A stretch of 64,000 bases of DNA from Spirochaetota bacterium (GCA_023443865.1 JAEZST010000018.1:186001-250000), one strand, 5' to 3'. Shown: positions 32,043-41,058, numbered from the stretch's first letter. Translations and numbers: made by a program. The notes: generated by a model from the letters alone, not told the origin.

Positions 32043-32568
32043 CGTCTTCTCCTATCAATCGCGAGAGCTGTTCCCGCGCCCGGAACACGCGGACCTTCAC
32101 GTTACCTTCGGTAATGCCGAGCACGCGTCCGATTTCCTTGTAGTTAAGCTCCCCGTATTCCTTCAGGTGAAGTACCATCCTCAGGTTTTCGGGCAATTTT
32201 TCCATGGCGTCTTGGACACGGACTACCGCGTCGCTCTTGAGGAGCGCGGTTTCGCCCGAGTCCATCTGGCGGCGCTCTTCCTTCAAGGCCCGTTCGTAGG
32301 CTCGCCGCTCGCGGCCCTTACGCTTCGCGTAGTTAAGCGAGGCGTTTTTCACCACCCGGATTAGCCAATATTTCGCGTCGTTCACCGAGGGGAACTCCAT
32401 GTTCTTCTCGGTCATCTTTATGAGCGCGTCATGGCACAGATCCTCGGCCGCTTCCTCGCTTCCCGCGATGCGAACCGATACCTTGAAGAGGACCGGCATG
32501 GTGTGGGCGTATATTTTCCTGAAGTCCGCGTCGTCGTTCGCGCGGAGCCTTTCCGTCAATTCAAACAA
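32026..32568 (-). CDS. ECF-family RNA polymerase sigma factor
   Basis: A 180-residue sigma-70-family factor of the RpoE/ECF type. Region 2 is seen in AGSEEAAEDLCHDALIKMTEK and AKYWLIRVVKNASLNYAKRKGRERR. Region 4 is EKLPENLRMVLHLKEYGELNYKEIGRVLGITEGNVKVRVFRAREQLSRLI. I select the TTG at 32568, which has GGGGGATT just upstream and clears the cysS stop. Longer versions run 86 bp into cysS. It directs polymerase to an unknown regulon, controlled by the anti-sigma factor that overlaps it. From memory, a sigma factor beside cysS and murB also occurs in Treponema pallidum, but I have not checked this. Confidence 0.92.
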   Translation of the reverse strand: MFELTERLRANDDADFRKIYAHTMPVLFKVSVRIAGSEEAAEDLCHDALIKMTEKNMEFPSVNDAKYWLIRVVKNASLNYAKRKGRERRAYERALKEERRQMDSGETALLKSDAVVRVQDAMEKLPENLRMVLHLKEYGELNYKEIGRVLGITEGNVKVRVFRAREQLSRLIGEDDVYMP

Positions 32569-32584
32569 GCGAATCCCCCGATGG

Positions 32585-34039
32585 TTACGCCCTGTGCCAG
32601 ATCGTGCCCGAGGGACTATCTTCCAGTAAAATGCCTTCTGCCTTGAGCTGGTTACGAATTTCGTCCGCACGGGCGAAATTTTTCGCCTTCTTCGCTTCGG
32701 CGCGCTCGGCGATCAGCGATTCTATCCGCGGATCGGAGGCGATCTCCGCCTCGGCGGCGCGGCGCTCCTCCAGCGAGGCCGCCGCGGAAGGCACAAGGTC
32801 TAGGCCGAATACCGTATCCATTTTCGCTATGGCCGCGAGGGCATCGGTCACGGGAACGGCTTGGTCGCGCACGAGTCCCTGCAGCTCCGAAAGGGCCCGC
32901 GGGGTCGAAAGGTCCTGTTCTAGGGCTTCCGTAAACCGGTCGAGATAGGCCCGCGCGGGGGAATCCCGGTTAAGCGCGGCTCCGGTTATGCCTGCGGGAT
33001 CGAGAGCGCTCGCCGAGAGCAGTCCCGCCACCCGCTGTACCAGGTTTTTCCGCGAATTCTTCGCGCTGTCCATAGACTCCCACGAGAAGGTAAGCTGGCT
33101 GCGATAGTGACCGCCCAGGAGGAAGTAGCGGTAGTCCAGGGCATCGTAGCCCTGGTCGATCAGGGATTGCAGGGTCAGGAAGTTCCCCGTCGACTTCGAC
33201 ATCTTCCCCTTGTCCATCACGAGAAACTCGTTATGGAGCCAGTACCGAACCCACTCCTTCCCCGTAGCGCCCTCGCTTTGGGCCTTCTCGTTGGTATGGT
33301 GGATCGGGATATGGTCGATTCCGCCGGTGTGGATGTCGAATTGCTCGCCAAGGTATTTCATGCTCATGGCCGAGCACTCGATATGCCAGCCCGGATAGCC
33401 GCGTCCCCAGGGAGAATCCCAGGTGAGGGCCTGGTTCTCGAACTTGCTCTTCGTAAACCACAGCACGAAATCGAAAGGCGTCTTCTTGTTCTCGTCCACG
33501 TCGATCCGCGCGCCGGCCTTCAGGTCGTCCAGGTTAAGCCTCGCCAGGTCCCCGTAGGCGGGAAAGGTGGATACGTCAAAGTACAGGTTGCCCCCGGCCA
33601 TGTAGGTATGCCCGTTCGCCTCGATCCGCTTGATCAGCGCGATCATTTCCGGCACGTGCTCGGTGGCGCGGCATACGGTGGTTGGTCGGCGGATATTCAG
33701 GCGGTCAATATCGGCGAAAAACGCGTCGGTATAGAATTTCGCGATCTCCAGGACGGACTGGCCCCGTTCCTTCGCGGTGGCGACCATCTTGTCCTCGCCC
33801 GAGTCCACGTCGCCCGCGAGGTGACCGATGTCCGTCACGTTCATCACGTGGTTTACCCGGTAGCCCAGGTAGGTCAGGGACCGTTCGAGCACGTCCTGGA
33901 ACACGAAGGCCCTCAGGTTCCCGATGTGCGCGTAATTGTACACGGTGGGTCCGCAGCCGTAGAATCCGACCGTACCCGCCTCGCGGGGCCTGAATTCCTG
34001 AAGCTCCCTTCCCATCGTATTGAACAATTGCAACGCCAT
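32585..34039 (-). CDS. cysS: Cysteinyl-tRNA synthetase
   Basis: A class I aminoacyl-tRNA synthetase of 484 residues charging tRNA-Cys. Cys29 begins the zinc site (YGCGPTVYNYAHIGN) together with the HIGN motif at 38-41. PGWHIECSAMSMKYLG and GGIDHIPIHHTNEKAQSE give the remaining zinc and active-site residues. MDKGKMSKSTGNFLTL is the KMSKS loop. The DALR-type helical end is present. GGAGG lies 7 nt before ATG. It is divergent from murB and lies 16 bp upstream of the ECF sigma factor, so the sigma operon may be read from the cysS promoter. Confidence 0.98.
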   Translation of the reverse strand: MALQLFNTMGRELQEFRPREAGTVGFYGCGPTVYNYAHIGNLRAFVFQDVLERSLTYLGYRVNHVMNVTDIGHLAGDVDSGEDKMVATAKERGQSVLEIAKFYTDAFFADIDRLNIRRPTTVCRATEHVPEMIALIKRIEANGHTYMAGGNLYFDVSTFPAYGDLARLNLDDLKAGARIDVDENKKTPFDFVLWFTKSKFENQALTWDSPWGRGYPGWHIECSAMSMKYLGEQFDIHTGGIDHIPIHHTNEKAQSEGATGKEWVRYWLHNEFLVMDKGKMSKSTGNFLTLQSLIDQGYDALDYRYFLLGGHYRSQLTFSWESMDSAKNSRKNLVQRVAGLLSASALDPAGITGAALNRDSPARAYLDRFTEALEQDLSTPRALSELQGLVRDQAVPVTDALAAIAKMDTVFGLDLVPSAAASLEERRAAEAEIASDPRIESLIAERAEAKKAKNFARADEIRNQLKAEGILLEDSPSGTIWHRA

Positions 34040-34054
34040 AATGCGGCCTCCGTA

Positions 34055-34084
34055 TCGAAAATTTGATCGTTTTTACTGTATACT
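34055..34084 (+). promoter_or_regulatory. Leaderless-type promoter of murB
   Basis: TCGAAA (34055-34060), 18-nt spacer, TATACT (34079-34084), then 10 nt to ATG 34095. No clear ribosome-binding site intervenes. Confidence 0.5.
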
Positions 34085-34094
34085 GTGCGGAATC

Positions 34095-35153
34095 ATGCTA
34101 AATGTACGGAAAATATGGGAAAATAGCAATATTGCGCGGGACTGGCCCGACCTCGCCGCCTCAGCCCGGTTCGACGAACCCATGGCGAACCACACCACCT
34201 TTCGCGTGGGCGGCCCGGCCGATCTTTTCGTGCGCCCGGCCTCCGAGGAATCCCTCGCCGCCCTGGTGAACTTTCTGTTCGCCCAAGACGTGCCCGTCTC
34301 CCTCATCGGCGGCGGCTCGAACCTGCTCGTCGCGGATCGCGGCATTCGGGGCGCCGTAATCTCCCTGGAAGCCCTTTCTTCTATTTATACGGAGAAGGGG
34401 GAAGACGCCGGAAGCGACGCGGGAAGAAACGTTGAGATGGCCAACCCCGGCGCCCCACGAAACACGTCGGTCGAATCGCCGGCGATCGTAACCGCGGGCT
34501 CCGGGGCCTCCATGAAGGCGCTGACCGAGTGGTGCGCGACGCGCGGGCTTTCGGGCCTTGAACGGTTCGCGGGCCTCCCGGGTTCCGTGGGCGGCGCGGC
34601 TTTCATGAACGCCCGCTGTTACGACCGTTCGGTCTCGGACGTTTTTTTCGGGGGGCGGGTACTGTATTTCGACCGGTCAGGGTATACACTTTTAAAGGTG
34701 CCGTTTCGGGAAAGCGAATGGGACTATAAGCGCTCGCCCTTTCAGGAACGGGTCTCGGCCGATTCCGTCGGCCTTTCCCCGGGAGATTGGGTAATCTCCG
34801 CGGTTTCCTTCGCGCTTCGCCCCGGGGAACGGGGCGCCATTGAGCGGGAGATGGCGGGGTACATCGCCGACCGGGAGGCGAAGGGCCATTTCCGCTTTCC
34901 CTCGGCGGGCAGCATGTTTAAAAATAACCGGGCCTTCGGGAAACCCTCGGGTGTTATAATAGACGAAACCGGCCTGAAGGGCTTCCGGATCGGCGACGCT
35001 CAGGTCGCGCCGTGGCACGGAAATATAGTGATCAACGCCGGGAACGCTTCCGCCGCCGACCTCCGTCGCCTGGTGGAAGAAGTCCGCCGCCGGGTGCTTG
35101 AGCGCACCGGCTTTAGCCTTGAAAGCGAAGTGATCTTGGCCGGGGATTGGTAA
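34095..35153 (+). CDS. murB: UDP-N-acetylenolpyruvoylglucosamine reductase
   Basis: Second committed step of peptidoglycan precursor synthesis, reducing enolpyruvyl-UDP-GlcNAc with FAD and NADPH in the cytosol. It has 352 residues. NHTTFRVGGPADLFVRPAS, LIGGGSNLLVADRGIRG, LERFAGLPGSVGGAAFMNA and SAGSMFKNNRAFGKPSGVIIDETGLKG are family hallmarks, including the catalytic Ser in SAGSMFKN and a late Glu in LESEVILAGDW. An acidic, low-complexity insertion (around residues 98-125) is not typical. ATG 34095 is chosen from the promoter position; an upstream frame extension overlaps cysS. It leads towards a FecR-domain gene 20 bp downstream. Confidence 0.95.
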   Translation: MLNVRKIWENSNIARDWPDLAASARFDEPMANHTTFRVGGPADLFVRPASEESLAALVNFLFAQDVPVSLIGGGSNLLVADRGIRGAVISLEALSSIYTEKGEDAGSDAGRNVEMANPGAPRNTSVESPAIVTAGSGASMKALTEWCATRGLSGLERFAGLPGSVGGAAFMNARCYDRSVSDVFFGGRVLYFDRSGYTLLKVPFRESEWDYKRSPFQERVSADSVGLSPGDWVISAVSFALRPGERGAIEREMAGYIADREAKGHFRFPSAGSMFKNNRAFGKPSGVIIDETGLKGFRIGDAQVAPWHGNIVINAGNASAADLRRLVEEVRRRVLERTGFSLESEVILAGDW

Positions 35154-35173
35154 AAACTACTGGAGGAACTGAG

Positions 35174-36277
35174 ATGAAAAAGACCGTACTGCTGTGCGCC
35201 CTGGCGCTTTCCCTGTCCGCCGCCTTGTTCGGCCAAACCTTAGGAAGGGTAGAGTACCTGGAAGGGAAGGCGGAATTGACCCGAAACGGCGAGGTTCTCA
35301 AGGGCGTCGATATCGGTACGAAAATCGAAAACCTCGACATAGTCACGACCGACGGCGATTCCTCGGTGACCATAGCCTTTACCCGCGAGTCCGGGCTCAC
35401 GGGAACCCTCCAGATCGTACCGTCCACCACGGCGGTTATCCGACAGGACCAGATCAACTCAAAGCCCTCCAACGATATTAAGCTCCTCACGGGCTCCATC
35501 AAAATGAAGGTAGAGCGCATCGCCGGCATGAATTCCTCCGTTCAGGTCCGCACGCCCTCCTCGGTGCTCGGCGTTCGCGGCACCGAATTCGTGGTAGCTA
35601 CCTTTAACGGGGCTACCCTGGTGGGCTGCAGTTCCCATTCCGTATGGTGCTCGCCCTACGACGAGGTTTCGGGAACGGGTTCCGTTTCGTCCTCCAAAGG
35701 GAGCCTTGCTGAACCGGGTACCATGGTATCGGTGCTCGAAAACGGGTCCTTCGCCCCTATCGCCTATGACAAGGCCCGCTTTGACGAAAACTGGAAATCC
35801 GTATCCGCCAAGTGGCGCGCCTTTAACGAGGATCTGGTTTCCGCCAATCCCGTCGCCTTTATCGACCAGTTCGTCGGCAATTGGGACCGCTACTCCGCCG
35901 ACGTGCTCGCCGCGGACAGGAAACTGCGCTCGAACCGCACCCTCCTTTCCTGGCTCGACGCCGCCTCCAAGGGGAAATCCATCGGCACTTTCCAGAATTG
36001 GGTGAAGGAGCGTCCCTCCGTGGTCCAGGACCTGATCGCCATGCGGCAGCCCATGATTCCGGTTATCATCACGGTATACCGCTTACAGGAGCTCATTCCC
36101 CTGGTCAGCGAGGCGGAAATGGGCAAGAAACTGTCCAACGGCAAGACCGTGCGCGAATTTATCGCCGCCTACCGTCGTGATTCCCAAAAGGTGACGCTGG
36201 CCATCGCCTTGTTCACCGCGGCTGAAAAACAGTATATGCTCCGCAATGACGGCATATCGCCCTTCTCGGACTTTTAA
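35174..36277 (+). CDS. Exported FecR-domain protein
   Basis: A 367-residue protein with signal peptide MKKTVLLCALALSLSAALFGQ. The first ~170 mature residues form a FecR-type beta domain: GRVEYLEGKAELTRNGEVLKGVDIG, DGDSSVTIAF, VRTPSSVLGVRGTEFVVATF. The rest is helical, with no known motif. Unlike the classical FecR anti-sigma protein it has no cytoplasmic N-terminal helix or membrane anchor beyond the signal, so it is a periplasmic or surface protein using the same fold. GGAGG is 7 nt upstream of ATG. It probably shares the murB transcript. Function is not assigned. Confidence 0.82.
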   Translation: MKKTVLLCALALSLSAALFGQTLGRVEYLEGKAELTRNGEVLKGVDIGTKIENLDIVTTDGDSSVTIAFTRESGLTGTLQIVPSTTAVIRQDQINSKPSNDIKLLTGSIKMKVERIAGMNSSVQVRTPSSVLGVRGTEFVVATFNGATLVGCSSHSVWCSPYDEVSGTGSVSSSKGSLAEPGTMVSVLENGSFAPIAYDKARFDENWKSVSAKWRAFNEDLVSANPVAFIDQFVGNWDRYSADVLAADRKLRSNRTLLSWLDAASKGKSIGTFQNWVKERPSVVQDLIAMRQPMIPVIITVYRLQELIPLVSEAEMGKKLSNGKTVREFIAAYRRDSQKVTLAIALFTAAEKQYMLRNDGISPFSDF

Positions 36278-36307
36278 TTGACAGTGGGCCGAAGACAAAT
36301 CTATACT
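36278..36307 (+). promoter_or_regulatory. Promoter of the double cNMP-binding gene
   Basis: TTGACA (36278-36283), 18-nt spacer, TATACT (36302-36307). This is the best sigma-70 match in the window. Predicted leader of about 14 nt with GGTGGT before TTG 36328. Confidence 0.8.
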
Positions 36308-36327
36308 GTTATTACTGGTGGTGTCGA

Positions 36328-37578
36328 TTGTTACAGCTTTCGTTCGTTAACTTTAGAAAAGGCTCATACATTCTCGTGGAGGGCAAGGCCGAATCCGACC
36401 GGTTTTACATTATCCAGGGCGGAAAGGTTCAGATAACCAAGGAAACCGAAGTCGTCTCGGAAGAGGGCGGGAACGTGCTCGGGCCCGGCGACTTTATCGG
36501 CGTGGTATCCAGCATGTCCGGCCACAGCCAGATCGAAACCGCCGTGGCCGCCACCGACGTAACCCTCATTTCGGTCCGAAAGGACCAGTACTCGGAGCTG
36601 ATCGAGAACAACACCCCCGTCGCCATGAAGATTATCTATTCCTTCACCCGTAAAATGCGGTATCTGGACGAAGCCCTAACCCGCATCACGCTGAAGAAAA
36701 ACGTGGAAGACGACATAACGCACCTTTTCAACATCGGCGAGTATTACGCGAAACTCTCCCAGTACGGGCTCGCCCTCTATGGCTATTATCATTACCTGAA
36801 AAACGCCCCGAACGGCGTCTACGCGCCCGTCGCCCGGGAACGCTTCATGGCGCTGAAATCCATGGGCGTTAACGTGAATCCCTCGCTCTTGGAGCCGAAG
36901 TCCGGCGAGATGCAGCGGCACTACGCCGAGGACTCCATGGTGTTCTGCGAGTGCCAACCCGGCGCCGAGCTCTATATCATCCAGAAGGGGCAGGTAAAGA
37001 TCACCAAAATCGTGGACAACAACGAGGTGCTCCTGGCCGTCTTAAAGCAGGGAGACATGTTCGGCGAAATGGCCCTTCTCGAAAACAAGCCCCGGTCCGC
37101 GAGCGCCATCGCCCTCGCGGGCTCGCAGCTTTTGGCCGTGAATCGCCAGAACTTTAACCAGATGGTTTCTACCCAGCCCCAGCTGATCGCCCGGCTCACC
37201 ACCACACTTGCCGACCGCATCTGGCTTATGTACAAGCAACTGGCGAATACCCTGATTACCGATCCGGTTGGCAGAATGTACGATATGCTCGTCATTCAGC
37301 TTGAAAAGCAGCGCATACCCTTCGTCGCCGCCAAGTCGTACACCTTCGATTTCGGGCCCACGGAACTGGCGAACATGTGCGGCCTTTCCAAGGAAAACGT
37401 GCACCTCAAAATTTCGGAGTTCATGCGCGAGCCCATTATCCGCCTCGTGGACGACCATATCCACGTGACCGACCTGAACGAGCTCAGCAAGCAAAGCGCC
37501 TACCGCAAGAAACTCATGGACATGGAGCGAAACCGGAACGAAAACCGTTCCCAGCTCAATACCACCGTTATCTGGTAA
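36328..37578 (+). CDS. Tandem cyclic-nucleotide-binding regulator
   Basis: A 416-residue cytoplasmic protein. The first cNMP-binding domain spans about residues 1-125 (GSYILVEGKAESDRFYIIQGGKVQITKE, GPGDFIGVVSSMSGH). A helical, TPR-like linker follows (HLFNIGEYYAKLSQYGLALYGYYHYLKN). The second domain spans ~205-320 (PGAELYIIQKGQVKITK, GDMFGEMALLENKPRSASAIA, close to the Crp phosphate-binding cassette FGEMALL-xx-RSA). A Crp-type helix-turn-helix follows (FGPTELANMCGLSKENVHLKISEFM). The second site looks competent, the first diverged. The start is TTG 36328, right after GGTGGT; no other in-frame start upstream is supported. It is probably a transcription factor answering c-di-GMP, cAMP or a related ligand. 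Confidence 0.85.
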   Translation: MLQLSFVNFRKGSYILVEGKAESDRFYIIQGGKVQITKETEVVSEEGGNVLGPGDFIGVVSSMSGHSQIETAVAATDVTLISVRKDQYSELIENNTPVAMKIIYSFTRKMRYLDEALTRITLKKNVEDDITHLFNIGEYYAKLSQYGLALYGYYHYLKNAPNGVYAPVARERFMALKSMGVNVNPSLLEPKSGEMQRHYAEDSMVFCECQPGAELYIIQKGQVKITKIVDNNEVLLAVLKQGDMFGEMALLENKPRSASAIALAGSQLLAVNRQNFNQMVSTQPQLIARLTTTLADRIWLMYKQLANTLITDPVGRMYDMLVIQLEKQRIPFVAAKSYTFDFGPTELANMCGLSKENVHLKISEFMREPIIRLVDDHIHVTDLNELSKQSAYRKKLMDMERNRNENRSQLNTTVIW

Positions 37579-37684
37579 GGTCCCTTCGCCCCGGCCCAAC
37601 GCCTTTTCGCCCTTTTAAGCGCGACGGTTCGCTTATGAGCGAACAAACCTACAGTAATATCCCGTATCTGACGAAAATCGTACT

Positions 37685-38302
37685 ATGAAACTCCGTTTTA
37701 TTATGATTGCCCTCGCGGCCTTGCTCGTTCTCGCGCCCCGGGCGTATCCGCAACAGGCCCCGTCAAGCGCTGGCGCTGGCGCAAACGGCTCGGTCCCGAT
37801 CGCCGCCGGTTCTACCGAGGCCGGTTCTACCGAGACCGTCGCCCTGTCGCCTACCTACCGGTCGGTAACCCTGGGAATGGGCATGGACGAGGTAAAGGCC
37901 GCCCTCCTCGCCGATCCGATCTTCGGTTACCGGGGCGATCGCGACGTTTCGCTCCTGCCGACCATGAACCGAACCCTCATAGAAACCTCGGGTTATTCCT
38001 TTATCAAGCGATCATGGTTTCAGTTTCGCGACGATTCCCTCTATATCATGACCTTCAGCCTAGACCCTGCCTTAGTGGACTATTATTCCGTATATAAGGG
38101 GCTGGTATCCAAGTACGGCGAACCGACTTCCCTTGATCCCCACAAGGCCACCTGGGCCGATTCCTCGGTTACCCTTACCCTGGAGCGTCCGCTTACGGTC
38201 AAGTACGTGGATACGGCGGCCTTCGCCGAGATAATGGATTCATCCGGGGCTGCCCGTGCCGCTTCCGATATTCTGAGGGAGGATTTCGTCAATGGGTTCT
38301 AA
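37685..38302 (+). CDS. Exported protein of unknown function
   Basis: A 205-residue protein with a signal peptide (MKLRFIMIALAALLVLAPRAYPQQ) and a Ser/Gly/Thr-rich linker carrying a duplicated GSTEAGSTET. The folded part starts near residue 58 (YRSVTLGMGMDEVKAALLADPIFGYRG) and includes paired beta strands (WFQFRDDSLYIMTFSLDP, KATWADSSVTLTLE). The GMxxxEVKxxL element resembles the start of small periplasmic SmpA/OmlA-type or MecA_N-like folds, but I cannot assign it. It overlaps the DUF192 gene by 11 bp, so the two are coupled. A hairpin GTTCGCT/AGCGAAC (37627-37644) lies upstream with no U tract. Confidence 0.65.
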   Translation: MKLRFIMIALAALLVLAPRAYPQQAPSSAGAGANGSVPIAAGSTEAGSTETVALSPTYRSVTLGMGMDEVKAALLADPIFGYRGDRDVSLLPTMNRTLIETSGYSFIKRSWFQFRDDSLYIMTFSLDPALVDYYSVYKGLVSKYGEPTSLDPHKATWADSSVTLTLERPLTVKYVDTAAFAEIMDSSGAARAASDILREDFVNGF

Positions 38303-38810
38303 CGCCTCGTTCGTCCGCCGCTCGCTATCCGCGCGGGGCGCCGTACTGAGAAGGGTCGCGTGCCTTACGCTGTTTCTGGCCGCCTGTTCGGGGGCGCGGA
38401 GCCTGCCCGTAGCGAAGTTGGACATCGAAACGGCGACGGGCGCGGCGGCGTCGGTTCAGGCGGAGATCGCCCGGACCGAGGCCGAGCAGGAAAAAGGCTA
38501 TATGGGGCGGGAAATCATTCCCGACGGCACGGGGATGCTATTCGTGTATACCGCGGACCGTAAAATGTATTTTTGGATGAAGAATACGCCCCATCCCCTT
38601 TCCATCGCCTACATCGATTCTTCGGGGGTCATTCGCGAAATTCACGATATGAAACCCTTGAGCCTGGCCACGGTGGAAAGCGCCGGGTCGGTGCGTTATG
38701 CGCTGGAAGTCCCCCAGGGCTGGTTCGAGCGCGCCGGCGTGCGCGCGGGCGACCGGATCAGCGCGGAAAGCCTTGCCGGGGCGCTACGCCGCGGCGACGG
38801 GGCTCGGTAA
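38292..38810 (+). CDS. DUF192-family lipoprotein
   Basis: A 172-residue lipoprotein: basic N terminus, LTLFLAACSGA lipobox with Cys near residue 33. The DUF192 fold is clear: EIARTEAEQEKGYMGRE, GMLFVYTADRKMYFWMKNTPHPLSIAYIDSSGVI and YALEVPQGWFERAGVRAGDRI. The family is widespread and small, of unknown biochemistry, usually exported. GAGGGAGG lies 9 nt before ATG within the upstream gene. Convergent with the TPR gene; the 37-bp gap has no clear terminator. Confidence 0.88.
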   Translation: MGSNASFVRRSLSARGAVLRRVACLTLFLAACSGARSLPVAKLDIETATGAAASVQAEIARTEAEQEKGYMGREIIPDGTGMLFVYTADRKMYFWMKNTPHPLSIAYIDSSGVIREIHDMKPLSLATVESAGSVRYALEVPQGWFERAGVRAGDRISAESLAGALRRGDGAR

Positions 38811-38847
38811 AGCCCCGCGGGCGGCGAGTCGGACAAAAGGCCCCGCG

Positions 38848-40008
38848 CTACTCCTCGCCGAGGTCCCGTAACATGGCAAGGGCAAGCTGGTCCCGCGGGT
38901 CAAATTCCAATACGGTACGGAAGAACGAGACCGCTTCTTCCCGTTTTCCCTCACGTAGGGCAAGGGTGCCAAGGTTCGAGATAATCTTGGTATTCTCGCT
39001 TTCCTGTTCCAGGGCCGAGATAAGCCATGCCCTGCTCTGGGCGAATTCTCCCAATTCCATCAGGCAAATGGATAATTCATTGCAAATATCGACGTACCCG
39101 GACTCGATACCCGAATTCGGGCCCTTTCCCAGCTCGAGGGCCTGGGTAAAGGCGGCCTTCGCGTCTTCCCAGCGTTCCAGGCGGCGTAGGGCCCAACCGA
39201 GGAGGAACCACGCGTTCCAGACCTTCGGATGGTGCTCCATGAAAAGCCTGATCTGCTCCAGGGCGCGCTCTTCCTCGCCGAGGGTAATGAAGTCGTAGGC
39301 TGACTTAAAAAGGTCGTCGTCAAGATCGCGGGAGGATATCTCCTCGACGATTTTCTTGGCCTTCTCAATCCTGACCTTGGCCGTGGCGTCATCCCCGCTT
39401 TCCAGTTTCAGGTAGGTAACGAGGGTCTCCTTGGCCTTCCGGTAATTCTTTTGCTTCAGGTGGAAAAAGCCCGCGTTAAAAAAGGCGTCGCTGAGGGGCG
39501 GTTCCGCGTTCAGCACCGTCCGATAGTAGCCGAACGCCCGCGCGTCGCAGGCTTCCGCGTCCTCGTCCAGTCCCGCGTTGCGGAACGAGTCGGCCCGCTC
39601 GTCGTTCAGGAGGGCCAGATTGAGCGTGGTGCGCATGTTCTCGGGATCGAGCCCCTTAAGCGACATGAATATCTCTTCCGCCAGGTCATAGTCCCCGTTA
39701 CGGGCCTTCATGATGGCGGCTTCGGTCATTTCTCCGGCGATATCGGGGTGGAGCGTCTTGATTATCGTCCGGTAATACTCCGCGTGTGCGTTCTCCGGAT
39801 CGTACGCGAATACGGTAAGTATGCCCGCGAGAATCATTTCCGGCCGCAGGGTCGAGGAGTCGGGCCGTTCCTCGGGGCGCAGATCGTCCATGGGCGCCGA
39901 GAGCTGCACGGGAAGCGGGATTGAGGGGTCAAAGGACGGAATGGCCGCGGAAATTTCCGCGCCTTCGGGAACGCTGATATACACGACAGAGTCGAGGGGA
40001 TGTGACAT
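38848..40008 (-). CDS. TPR-repeat protein
   Basis: A 386-residue cytoplasmic protein without a signal peptide. From about residue 95 on it is made of tetratricopeptide-type helix pairs (MKARNGDYDLAEEIFMSLKGLDPEN, FFNAGFFHLKQKNYRKAKETLVTYLKLE, WFLLGWALRRLERWEDAKAAFTQALELG, ISNLGTLALREGKREEAVSFFRTVLEFDP). The first ~60 residues form a separate beta-like, Pro/Ser-rich part. It is a protein-interaction scaffold; partners are unknown. AGAGG lies 5 nt before ATG. It starts 34 bp after the PilZ gene on the same strand, so the two probably form one unit and may act together in motility or c-di-GMP signalling. Confidence 0.85.
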   Translation of the reverse strand: MSHPLDSVVYISVPEGAEISAAIPSFDPSIPLPVQLSAPMDDLRPEERPDSSTLRPEMILAGILTVFAYDPENAHAEYYRTIIKTLHPDIAGEMTEAAIMKARNGDYDLAEEIFMSLKGLDPENMRTTLNLALLNDERADSFRNAGLDEDAEACDARAFGYYRTVLNAEPPLSDAFFNAGFFHLKQKNYRKAKETLVTYLKLESGDDATAKVRIEKAKKIVEEISSRDLDDDLFKSAYDFITLGEEERALEQIRLFMEHHPKVWNAWFLLGWALRRLERWEDAKAAFTQALELGKGPNSGIESGYVDICNELSICLMELGEFAQSRAWLISALEQESENTKIISNLGTLALREGKREEAVSFFRTVLEFDPRDQLALAMLRDLGEE

Positions 40009-40042
40009 GAAAACCTCTTATATGGTCTGGGAATCGCGGGAA

Positions 40043-41020
40043 TTACGCTTCCGCGGCGGGAGTTTCTTTCGGCTGCTCCGGGGCGTCGGGCGCAGGGGCG
40101 GAATCGTTTGGCGCCTCTTTCTTTTCCTCGGTCCCGGCGCCGTTCCCCTTGTTCGCGGCGGGAGCGCCCTTGGCCGCGGTCGGCTTATGCGACGGCTCCT
40201 CGTCGCGGTCGCCTTCAACGGTTTTCCGCTGTTGGGAAATATAGTTGTTGATATGCATCTTATAGGCCATGGGCACTTCGCCTTCATCGTACCGAATCGC
40301 GAGGGCGACCAGGTCGCGCCTGCCTTCCACGTCCTCGGTGCGGACTATCTTGCCCTTTATGCCCACGGCGTTTCTTGGGTCCTCAAAATCGATCCGGAGT
40401 ACCACTTCCTTTTCGTTGAGGAAGGTCGCGATGCCCACCATGATAACCTTGGCGCCCGAAAAGGACACGTCCCTGAGGATGCAGCGGCGCGGAATGCCCT
40501 GAATGAACACGATGGTTTCTTTTTGGGCGATTCCGAGCTTTCTCAGGGCGTCGGGAGTGACGATGATGCGCTCTTCCCTTCGCTTGGTCGAATTGACGTT
40601 CGCCTCCAAAAGGGTTCCCAGGCGTTCTATTAAATCGTCCGGAGCCCGTTGGGTAAACGCGAGATTTATGAGGATGAGGTCGGGCGAGCCGGCGTACGGG
40701 GTCATGCCGGTTACCTTGGCGGCGACGAAGAACGAGAAGGGCTCGTTTTTTTCCATGTTAAGGAAGGAAAACCGCAGGCTAACCGAGGCGACCCCCTGTT
40801 GGATCTTCTCGTATACGCCGCTCTTGATTCCGGCGATTACCTTCGCGCCCACGAGCGACGTGGAGTTGATAACGCACGGCCATTGGCCTCCCAATGATTT
40901 CAGGAAGACCTGCTGCGGTATGAGCCCGGTGGTGCGGATGACTTCTTTGGTAAAAGTCACTTCGATATTTTGATACAGCTGATGGTATCGGGCCAACTGC
41001 TGACTGGTCGCGTATCCCAT
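40043..41020 (-). CDS. PilZ-domain c-di-GMP-binding protein
   Basis: A 325-residue cytoplasmic protein. An N-terminal ~135-residue beta-rich domain (PilZN-like) precedes a PilZ domain with both c-di-GMP signatures: RxxxR at 147-151 (RREER) and DxSxxG at 184-189 (DVSFSG). The last ~55 residues are a Pro/Ala/Glu/Lys-rich disordered tail. PilZ proteins change partner contacts on binding c-di-GMP and often control flagellar or surface motility. A TTGACC-17-TATTAT promoter ends 9 nt before ATG, and that gap contains AAGGA. It is the first gene of the PilZ-TPR unit. Confidence 0.88.
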   Translation of the reverse strand: MGYATSQQLARYHQLYQNIEVTFTKEVIRTTGLIPQQVFLKSLGGQWPCVINSTSLVGAKVIAGIKSGVYEKIQQGVASVSLRFSFLNMEKNEPFSFFVAAKVTGMTPYAGSPDLILINLAFTQRAPDDLIERLGTLLEANVNSTKRREERIIVTPDALRKLGIAQKETIVFIQGIPRRCILRDVSFSGAKVIMVGIATFLNEKEVVLRIDFEDPRNAVGIKGKIVRTEDVEGRRDLVALAIRYDEGEVPMAYKMHINNYISQQRKTVEGDRDEEPSHKPTAAKGAPAANKGNGAGTEEKKEAPNDSAPAPDAPEQPKETPAAEA

Positions 41021-41029
41021 ATTTCCTTA

Positions 41030-41058
41030 ATAATAGAGGGGTTTTTTTAAAAGGTCAA
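41030..41058 (-). promoter_or_regulatory. Promoter of the PilZ-TPR unit
   Basis: Minus strand: TTGACC (41053-41058), 17-nt spacer, TATTAT (41030-41035), then 9 nt (with AAGGA) to ATG 41020. Transcript start is predicted 2-3 nt before the ATG. Confidence 0.75.

Noticed and set aside
32569..32670. Longer N terminus of the ECF sigma factor
   Set aside because: It overlaps the cysS coding end and lacks a ribosome-binding site; TTG 32568 has GGGGGATT directly upstream.
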